Assembly: GCF_013409255.1 (NCBI RefSeq)
Contig: NZ_JACCAS010000001.1
Coordinates: 682,001 to 746,000, forward strand
Direction of reading: 5' to 3'
Source of the DNA: Paraburkholderia bryophila
GTDB lineage: Bacteria; Pseudomonadota; Gammaproteobacteria; Burkholderiales; Burkholderiaceae
DNA length: 64,000 bases
The notes below the pieces were generated by a model. It saw nothing but the letters and a program-made list of their open reading frames with translations, did not search any database and was not told the DNA's origin. A program made the translations under genes and the position numbers. This document shows, in pieces, positions 63,887-64,000 of the stretch (its first letter is position 1; every line of letters begins with the position of its first letter).

Positions 63887-64000
63887 TTAAGCGACGGCGC
63901 GGCGGACTGACTCGGCCACGTCCGCCGACGTGAGCGGCAAGCCGTTCGCGCCGACCTTGCCCGGCGCATTGCGCAGCGCGTGCTGACGGCCGATCGCGTG
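63887..64000 (-). CDS. bceC: C-terminal end of UDP-glucose 6-dehydrogenase (partial)
   Basis: Only the last 37 residues are inside the window, beginning HAIGRQHALRN and ending SVRRAVA before a TAA at 63887-63889. The YHAIGR-like ending and the position next to the phosphatase match UDP-glucose dehydrogenase (bceC), which oxidises UDP-glucose to UDP-glucuronate. The gene starts outside the window. Confidence 0.55.
   Translation of the reverse strand, partial: HAIGRQHALRNAPGKVGANGLPLTSADVAESVRRAVA

Overview
The window is GC-rich, densely coded DNA from a Gram-negative bacterium of the Burkholderiaceae, most likely a Paraburkholderia. Three things point there: the Burkholderia-type trimeric porins, the abundance of LysR regulators, and a cepacian-type (bce) exopolysaccharide locus with the order LMW-PTP / Wza / tyrosine kinase / glycosyltransferase / glycosyltransferase / Wzy / glycosyltransferase / glycosyltransferase. 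No rRNA, tRNA, CRISPR array, insertion sequence or origin was found.

Positions 1-12.5 kb hold a LysR regulator facing a trans-aconitate methyltransferase, a small orphan gene and a porin. An aromatic-amine module follows: APC permease, AraC-type regulator, copper amine oxidase (tynA), an unknown membrane protein and a phenylacetaldehyde dehydrogenase (feaB). Two nearly identical 28-bp direct-repeat sites (TTGGCGC-N14-TTGGCGC) lie in front of the permease and of tynA, so one AraC-type regulator probably controls uptake and oxidation together. Positions 12.5-20 kb hold a GMC oxidoreductase, an enolase-superfamily acid-sugar dehydratase-like enzyme, an MFS transporter and an aldehyde dehydrogenase, divergent from a second porin: a probable sugar-acid or polyol uptake and oxidation module.

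Positions 20-24 kb contain an AbiE-type toxin-antitoxin locus with an intact antitoxin, a duplicated operator-like repeat and a decayed toxin, then a divergent alcohol dehydrogenase/LysR pair around an inverted repeat. Positions 23.7-33.7 kb are a nitrate-assimilation locus: nirB, nirD, a fusion of assimilatory nitrate reductase with a CysJ-like flavoprotein, a NarK-type transporter and a soluble PilJ/MCP-like protein. Upstream of nirB I read tandem NtrC-like sites 21 bp apart, a sigma-54 -24/-12 element, a hexaloop hairpin of ANTAR type and an intrinsic terminator. Upstream of the transporter there is a second sigma-54 element. The locus is therefore predicted to be controlled by nitrogen limitation and by nitrate-dependent antitermination.

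Positions 33.7-40.4 kb carry a GAF histidine kinase divergent from a lone receiver protein, a MOSC protein, a GlcG/HbpS-like protein with malate synthase G (glcB), and a lower-GC island holding a frameshifted mini-Rhs toxin remnant with a probable immunity gene. From 40.7 kb to the end lies the exopolysaccharide locus: galU, three envelope acyltransferase/esterase-type genes, a tandem-domain glycosyltransferase, a Wzx flippase, a periplasmic beta-propeller protein with a TTG start, GDP-mannose 4,6-dehydratase, and bceK-bceD ending in the 3' end of a UDP-glucose dehydrogenase (bceC). Sugar nucleotides are made by GalU, Ugd and Gmd. Five glycosyltransferase genes, one of them double, build the repeat unit. 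Wzx and Wzy flip and polymerise it, and the BceD/E/F phosphatase, outer-membrane channel and kinase control chain length and export.
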